This document shows positions 37,101 to 46,100 of a stretch of DNA of 64,000 bases, one piece after another (within the stretch, counting starts at the first letter, position 1; each line of letters begins with the position of its first letter). Source of the stretch: Beroe forskalii (Eukaryota > Ctenophora > Nuda > Beroida > Beroidae); NCBI GenBank assembly GCA_011033025.1, contig WFMF01000267.1:175985-239984 (forward strand). The letters are read 5' to 3'. The position numbers and the translations under genes are program-made. The notes under the pieces are model-generated. The model was not told the origin of the DNA. It did not search any database and saw nothing but the letters and a program-made list of their open reading frames with translations.

Positions 37101-40100
37101 CGCACAACGACAGGAATTCAGAATTGAGACTTCGCATAATAATTTCAAGTGATTAGTGAATGCATCAGGTAAAATTAAATGTATACAACCCAAAATTCAC
37201 CAAATGAAGTACCTCCAAAGGTACAGACATTACTCAGGCACGCCCTATGGGAGAGTATATCAGGGCCCCCTGAAACCAGAATAATGCACTTCTCAGACTT
37301 ATAAGTTGGGTTATACGCAGTATGCCGAACTTTAGACTTCAGGAATATTTCAAGGGAGAATTAATAAGTGACGTCATTATCAGAGTTAAGAATGGTGCTT
37401 TAAAACGACACCTGTTCCCTTTTAGTTCTCGCGTTGAATAGATCTGAATCTAAGGTCCCTTGGTAAGTACAAACTCAATCATATGTCATTTTTCTGGTGA
37501 CCGCTCCAATCATACAACTGAAATAGGAAGAGGGCTAGGAAGGTGCAACTATAGGTACCATAGTGCCATTAACAGACCATTGTAAGATATGATGATGTCG
37601 TCATTTTCAATTACCTACATCTTTTTCAATAACTGGTTCTCAGCGTGGGATGAGAAGGTGCAACCTCTGATTTAACATTAATCAGATTAAACCAACCCCG
37701 ACTGTACATAAGAACGCTGGTACTGCGCTCGAAAAGGCGGCTGCAGGAATATTAGTTACGTCACCATTATGGTTTAAAGTATGCAATTGGTGAAGTCACT
37801 CAGTCTACTTTTACGCTCGCAGCTGTTTCGTCCAAGTTTAGGATCTGTTGTTTGAGAGAGCTGTAGAAAACATTCCCGGTTCCCATCCCACCCCACAGCA
37901 TGATTCACTTTAAACTTAGTGATGTCATTCCTATTAAAATTGCCTAATGTTTGTGCGAAATCCGAATTTATTACTTATGTTCCTCATATTACGAAATGAT
38001 GATGATGCCACATGTGACATGGCATATGTTAAGATGTTAAATCCTGATTAATGATACACGGACCCTACTTTTATTACCAATTCATTATGGAATTACTGCA
38101 GGGTCTGTTGGTTTCCTTGAAGCGACACATTCCACGAGCAGAATAAAATATATCACAAATTCGACAAAAATACAATTCGCATCATAAATAATAAATTTGA
38201 GGTCTTATACAAGCCACATTTCAAAATTTCAAAATTTGGGAAAACAGACTTCCAACGATCACTAGCGAACCAAGGAGAAGAAATAAATCGATTATCGGCA
38301 CGCGAAATAGAAACCAGTAGGTTTTCCGCAAGCGAGATTCCGTTCTATATGCTTCTTGTGAATATTCAATTCCGAATAGAGACGATTTCACAGTTACCCC
38401 ATGGCACAACATGATGGATCGACCAATCAGCACGCTGCATCACTCCAATACTGAGCTCTCATAGGTCAAACTTTAAAACGCTGGGAGTTATAATATAAAT
38501 GGCGTCGATATATGCTTTTTTGAAGCGTTCTGAAGTGACGACGTTTAGACTTTTAGACGAGACGCACTTTGCATGTGTGCTATTTCATACAACGGAGGAA
38601 ATCAGAAATATACTAAAATCGTCGGACAAAATATACAAATATACAAAAATATTCGGCTTCGTGCCATCAATTCACCGTTTTAAACTCTGACAATGATGTC
38701 ACTTTCAATAAGCTATTACGTTCAACCAGAACGAATATTTTAGACGAGACAGGAGTATGAAACACGAGTTCAAATCAAAGGAGAGGAGAGTTCACGACTA
38801 CAAAAGTATAAAGTTCTCACGGGCAAAGTAATGAGATTAATATACAAAATCCGAGGAAGGAATTAGTATTGGTGACGACATTATCATGGTTTTGATTGGT
38901 GAACCAATGAAGTCACACCGTCTATGATATTCCGATAAACGCATCGGAGGAATTTAATCTAATCTATGTGTATGACACGCCGTAAGGAAGTTTAAAAGAA
39001 CGCAAGATTTATAATTATACTGGAATAATAATTTGCACTGAGTGGTACAATCATAAATTATTATCGGGAAAATATTAAGTAATTTCGGGCAAAATAAAAA
39101 TAACATCAGAGATAGATTATCAAAATAATATAAGCGACAAAACTAATAAAACATAACGATAAAAATAATATTTACGAAAATAAAAAATAACGTAATATTC
39201 ACGAGAAAATCTGTGGTTATTCCAGGGTTAAATACCGTGGTTTTCCCCACGATTACTTGGCCCAAAATAATAACGCCATGATAAATATGGAATGATAATG
39301 TTACCAAAAATAAACGCTGCATAAAACGAATTTTAATCTTCAAACCAAATAACGTAATCCAACTGATTTGGTAATACATATTTTCTTTTCCGATAAATTT
39401 AAATGCAGGGACGTATGTACTATGTACCCGTCTAAAATATTACTAAATAAAACGCACGAAAAAAGAGACGAATTGACGACAAAAATTTGTCGTTTTGGAC
39501 GATGGTATTAGCTCTAGCAGCCCCTAATTCTTTCATAAGCAGTAAAATATAACGCCAGAGCATCTGATACCCTCTTACAAACTCATGTGTGTGGGACTGA
39601 CACAGACACTCAAATATTGGGAGAAGACACGGGAACACATCGGGAGATGACACATGACATAATCACTCCAAAAACCATACGACAGACACCCGATTCCCGA
39701 ACCATATACCATATGTTGTGTATATAATAAACGGAGTGATAAGATATAAAACACGCGTCACGAAATGAAGATAGACGATTTAGTGAGGTCGTATAATTAA
39801 ATTTTATCCTAATATATTCACAATTTTAAACCATGATAATGACGTCATCATCTCCGCGATTATATCATAATAAAATACACGAGACCTAAGGGTAATCCAG
39901 CGTACGCAAGAGATAATGGAAATTAAGAAAAGGGTCCCGCAGGCTCAGATCTGCAACCGATATTTTAATATTTCATACAGATATTTAATTAATGAAAAAC
40001 ATATTTCACATTCATAATCAAATATAATACCGGGAACGGAAACTAAAATTCAAAATATGCGTGGGGTCTGTCATTGTCAAAGTAAAAGAACGCGCGGTGT

Positions 40101-43100
40101 CAAATGCGCAAAGACACAACTTTGCAATGCTGCGCGTGCGTAATATGCGTACGAGAATGATGTCATTATGATAGTTTAAAATTCTGAATTACTGATGTCA
40201 TAGGGAATATTGGACCCTTTTCCTTATTTCATTATCTGCACATGAACACTTAAAAAAACGTAATTCAGTATCGTGCACTTGTACAGCTTTATTTATGTGA
40301 TAAAACGAATAATAAATCTATAGGAATATTTTATATGTGACCTATGAGTGTCATGCCCCATATATTCCCACACAATAAATTGACAGATTGACTTCATCAT
40401 CAGAGCGACGGATAGGAAGCTGATGACGTGAATCTATCCATTTTCGAGAAGAGTATTAGTATTTTGCATATATAAGTGAATTAAGTGTAACTCTTTCTCT
40501 CTTATCAGTACATGAGATATGTGTACGCCTGTCAACCCATGTGATCTAATACTGAAGTACTAAAGGCGCAAAGCACATATTATGTAACTTTTCTGGTGTA
40601 TTTCCATACTTTTTGCTATCAATTGGGATGAATAATATTCGTATATTATTATGGGTGCCCGAAATTCGCACTTGTGGATGCCCTAAAGTCTCCATAAATT
40701 GAATCCCATCATTTTGCACATATTATTGGTCCTTCTTTACTGCAGTCCCCAAAAGCAAAAAACTTGCGTCTGGCAGCCCGTGAAACGAGATTTCTTTTTA
40801 AAAAAAACTTCCTCATAAATCTTGGAAGGAAGAGCAGATTTTATTCTTTTCTTAAGATCTGAGAGCACCTTTCGCACACTCATTGCACAAATATTTGAGT
40901 GCGGATCTCTGCAGTCTGCAGCCCGATCTTCTCAGCTGCACCCACATGGGTACCAGCACGCACCATGGCACTATTGGAGCACCATGCACCTACTGGTTAG
41001 GTACCTGGTACTTAACTCAGATAAACAATTAATGAATTACGGTAGGTGTTAAGTGGAAGTTATGCGAATCATGATGCAGCGTGGGAATATTGCTTTGAGG
41101 ATCAGAAAATATGTGTTAGGCCCGTGGAGTCTAAAGTGACACACCATTGTGCTGTCATTGTATTATGATAGGCCAAGATTTGTAATTTCTTTGATCAAAT
41201 TGATTGATAATTTTCAACCCCTATACCCCCCTCGACTTTTACCCCCACCCTTTAACCATCCAATTTTAAACCCCCGACCTCCCTCCTTTCTTAAAATCTA
41301 AAGGCCTATGAACCAAAAGACAGCAAGGCGGGGCAATGCGGGTTTCAATTTTCACCTTCCAAATTACATTTCGACTTGCAACTTCTGATTTATTTACTGG
41401 TGGAACTGTTACCAATTCCATGGGTATGGTTTTAATTAATATATTGCAAAAGTAACGGCCTCGAGATTATAAAGGAGCAACATAGGGGAGTATTTGCAGA
41501 CATGGCAGAGTACTGAGAAGGTACTAGCTGCAGTTCTTAGGTCTTCCTAGGATTAATTTTCTAATTCGGTGTTAGAACTTCAAATATGCATCTGTACAAA
41601 CAAAGTACAAAGCACATTTCATGCGGGGTGTAATACTGTAATCGTGCGCGGCTTCCTGCCTGACATTAAAAGCCAGTGAGCCGCGCATGAAAAGCCGCGC
41701 AAGTAGGAGTTCGACAGACGAAACCGTTATAACTTAAACTGTTTTAACAATAGAAATAAAAAATCACGACTGCAATTACCCTGCATTGTTCAGTTATTGT
41801 GAACAAAATAAACAAAGTTTAAACTTTTAAAACCACGGTAGACCGGAGGTTTCCCGGGTTTTTTACTGAACAGGGAATCGTTGAGCAAGCATTGCTTGCA
41901 AAGTGCAAACAAACATATGGAATTACGGAAAGTGAAATATTTGGAAGGCCAAAATATAATCCAAATCACATTTCAGACTCTCTGGAATCAGTGAATATAC
42001 ACGGGTCGACTAATTTAAATTCAATCAACCAATTTATAGACGGCCAAACCACTTTTAACCGCCATAAAATATTACGTATATGGAACAAATAATATTAATT
42101 ATTAATAGAATAATAACGGATGAACGAAATAAGCCAACAATATAACGAAAATCACGAAGGAATAGCGCTAGAAAGCGATAGAACGAAACATGATCGCGTC
42201 CCAGATTTGTGTACTATGGGGCCCAGTTTGCTAGGTTAGCATGAGAAATACGCGTTTTGAGATCATCAATTTACCACTAAAAGCTATCATAATGACGCCA
42301 TACTTACTCTTTAACTTAGCAATACATAGTTAAGCTATTTATTCCATCAGAGATTAATGAAATCAGGCAACATATTTGTGTAACTGATATATGTGATAAC
42401 CCTAGAAAATATGTTGTCCCGATAATAGCACATAATGTTGTAAAATGCTGAAATACGTGACTTAACAACAACGAAATGATAATAATATTGACGATAAATT
42501 TGTTATCATATTATTGTTTTATAGTAATTTACCGCGCAGCTGTGAAAGAAGCAGTAAATAAGTTAATAGAGTTTTATTTAGTTAATATAAATAATAAATA
42601 TGCAAAGCGCCATAAAGTTGCCATCTTAAACCATGCGACATAGCAACTAGTGGCTAGTATGTGATTTTATCATTTCTTTTAATCTACAAAATCAACCCGG
42701 CACGGGTTGCTCGGTTCGGTCTAACTCTAATCGTGCTCACTGTATACAAAACGAAACATCAACAAAACACAGTACAAAGTTGCAGTGATTCGATCAACTC
42801 ATGTCCGATCTGGCGATCTGCGTCTAAAGAAAGGTTTAACCTCCAGGGCTGTGATTAGTCTTATACGCTACCTTCATAATTACTAATTCTGCAGAATCTG
42901 CTAATCTGTGATATTGCTGCCACAGTTTATTTAATATCTTATATATAAAGTAAAGTCACACGTGAATAATGTTTGTCTGTAATTCCGTATACAATTAAAT
43001 TTGAGCTTGCCAAGAAAATATCAAGAGAAACAAAGGCAAAAGGGAGAAATGAGGCGCCGTTGCTATGGAAACCAATTTTGTGCACGTGCAGATTATAATC

Positions 43101-46100
43101 AGTACTATGAGAGTGCCTTCTATTGCGCTACTACTACAAAATGCTGTGCTGCAGTTTTGAAAATTTGACGTTCTTTTATTTCAAATTCAAGATCTCAAGA
43201 TAGGTGTAGCAGATACGAGGACGGTACCTGTTCTTGATCAATGTGAACGAAACAAAATTTTCCAATGTAAGTATGAGAAATAGTTGTCAGAATTTGTATC
43301 ATCTTGCAATCAAAACGGATCAAAATTCACAATGTTTAGCACGACTAAAAAGTAACCAACAAAGTTCTATTTTCCAATCTGCTCCTTCATAAAATTTGAT
43401 ATTTGATTTATTTGATCTGATAGGGATATTTTGATGCGGTAAAATGAAAAACTATCCAATCAATTGGAATGTTGGTGTTTAAAATTTGCGAAAGAGATGC
43501 TGCATAGCAGTGTCGAGTGAGCTGTGTGTCAGCAGGTCCAACGGGCCCGCTAGTTTTTACATAAACCAATCACGATTTGGCAATGTTAAGACGCGCATCA
43601 TTGGCTAATTTTGAGACGATTTGGAAATCTTCTGGGTAAGCTAAAAAATAAGGGACGGATCCGCGAGAGGGATAAATTCGGGTTTTGATTTTCTGACTCT
43701 CGGTTACTGTCCGTACCTATAACAGTCGACTTTTTCTATCCCTTGTGTCTAACACTCCAGCATGATAACGTGAACTTGTATAATGTCAAGGCAGCAATAT
43801 TGGCGCGTCCGCCTATAAAATGCTCGAACTTGGGATAAAATATAAAATGATAATGAAATAAAAATAATATGAAAAATGCCGCGCCATCATCAGATAATTT
43901 CAAGATTATATGGTGAAAAGATAAATAATAAATTACGTTAAAAAGGAATTTTGAAAAAACAGGGCGATAAAATGAACATAACATATATATATTCCTTTTT
44001 CAATTATCACATTTTTCTAATTTTCGTTTACACCGACTTAATGATAATCAGAAAATAAAATAATTCTATAATTCGGGCAGCAGACAGTATTTGGAATTCA
44101 GACATTTGGGCATCACGAGCGAAAAAACGGAATTTCATGAGAATGGCGTCATTATTAGGGTTCAAAATGGTGACATTTTTAAACGCCTATTTGTCATGCA
44201 CAACAGTTATATTGTTAGCTCCTTTCTGTTAAAATGTCAGTTTTCAATTTCAGTGCCTTGCACATCATTCATTTTATCACCCTGCTTTTTCTTATAGAAT
44301 TAGGAATTATTCTACGTCTTGTAAATATATTTATAGCAGGGAAACTCCCACTTAAAATTATAATTTAAGTTTTTACTTATAATTCGAATGGAATCTGGAA
44401 CAAGGGAATGTCTGTCGCGGCAGTTAAAAAAGGAGACGTGAAGGAGTCCTGGGTTATTTTTGTTTTAAAGATAACATTAAACGTGGATTATGTTATCAAA
44501 AACTAGAAAATAACTCTGTTGGATCGGTTAACAAGATCTAAAGAAGTCGACACAGCAGAATTTCATGAAGTTGAAATTGTAGTGGAAGATAGAGAAAAAC
44601 ATGGATGTCCCCAATGTTCAACGGTGTAAAATTCCTCCATGATATTCAGAGACTGATCCAATGATATTGAAAGTGACAGTGGACATAACAATGAAGGTTG
44701 TCAAGGTACACAGTGTGTTATCTGTTCATATCGCACGAGGGGAAGCCGAGTGTGATATATGGCTGTTGTACGGCGAATGTCTGCCAATCATACGCCCCAT
44801 TTTGAACGTCTTGCTTCCCATTTTCCCGAGTTCTATAATAACTTAATAAAATCACTATTTCTCTAACCTGGTCCCATGTAGTATAATTTACAAATAAAAC
44901 CACTATTTCTCTTACCTGGTCCCACGTAGGCCGGGGTGGCTGGGGTCGTCACAACCCGCTTTTGGGTTGCAGGGGGCAGTGTAATCCGAGGAGTGGTGGC
45001 GGGTTTCACCGTGGCGGGTTTTGTGGTAGCTGGGTCCTTCTGCGTTGTGGGGTTCGCAGCTGGAGTGAGGTTGTTTTAGTTTGGTGAGCAGTGCCTAAGC
45101 TTTGGTTATGGGGTGACAGTTTAGATTATTTTAGTTTGGGGAGTAATGTATAATTTGGAAAGGAGTTTTCATTTGAAAATTCGAAAAATATACATGGCAT
45201 TGCCGATTGGGTGAACAAGGGACGATAATTACCAATAAAATATTTCCTCGCGTTTCAAAACCCCTCACAAACTCAGCCTCTGTCATCTTCCGACTCCCAC
45301 CAAGTCCAGTATTACTGTTGATGTCAATATTCGTTGGTTTAGCCAAACTTGAGAGCCCTCGAGTTGAAGCCAAAGTCTTAGTATCGGTAACATCGGCTTT
45401 GGAAGTTATCGATATTATCGGAATCCCTGATGTCCCACCGCTATCTGCCCCCTGATTGGCTGTCACTGCAGATCCTCCATTCTTATTGGCTGTCACTGCA
45501 GATGCTCCATTCTTATTGGCTGTCACTGCAGCTGATGCTCCGATCTTATTGGTCGGCGTCGCATCCTTTCTATCTGGCGTGGTAGCGACTACTGGCTCGG
45601 GAGTGAAGGGTGGGGAGAGTGCAGTGACAGGAGCAGTGGTAGCGGGTGCACTGTCGGCAGTGTCGGCAGTGTCGGCAGTGTCGGCAGTGTCAGCAGTGTC
45701 GGCAGTGTCGTCTGTACCGGCAGTGTCGGCAGTGTCCTCTGGAGCAGCAGTGTCGTCTGGAGCTGCAGTGTCGTCTGGAGCAGCAGTGTCGTCTGGAGCA
45801 GCAGTGAGTGCTTGTAGGCCCTGAGAGTAGGAAACGACTCGAAACCGGTTAAACAGGCGTTTTTAGCCAGCCGAAACAGTAACCGTAACCGGATTTATTG
45901 GAGAATGGTAACCGGATTTATTGGGAAATGGTCACCGATCAGGCCCTGAGAGTTGAGTAATCCCAAGGAGTCGGCTGTGGTGGCGGAGTAGGGTTTAGCT
46001 GCATCTAGAATAGGGATGGGGGAGGTGACTTCGAACGCGGGGTCGTCTTCTAACTTCTGTGGGGAAATGATAGTATTACAGTGGAAAATAAACGGTTTAG

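Larger units (their letters stand above)
21040..44915 (-). other. Predicted ~23.9-kb intron, AT-rich, no exon recognised
   Basis: Between exons 5 and 4 no open frame has splice context or family similarity. The stretch carries at least eleven perfect TGACGTCA sites within a recurring hairpin motif, plus degenerate relatives, three GC-rich hairpins (23.8, 27.9, 41.6 kb) and a thrice-repeated ~45-bp word. If the gene is really two genes, part of this is intergenic. Confidence 0.5.

Noticed and set aside
45456..45824. 122-codon plus-strand frame rich in SAVSAV
   Set aside because: Antisense shadow of lectin-Ig exon 3; the minus strand has splice sites and phase continuity.
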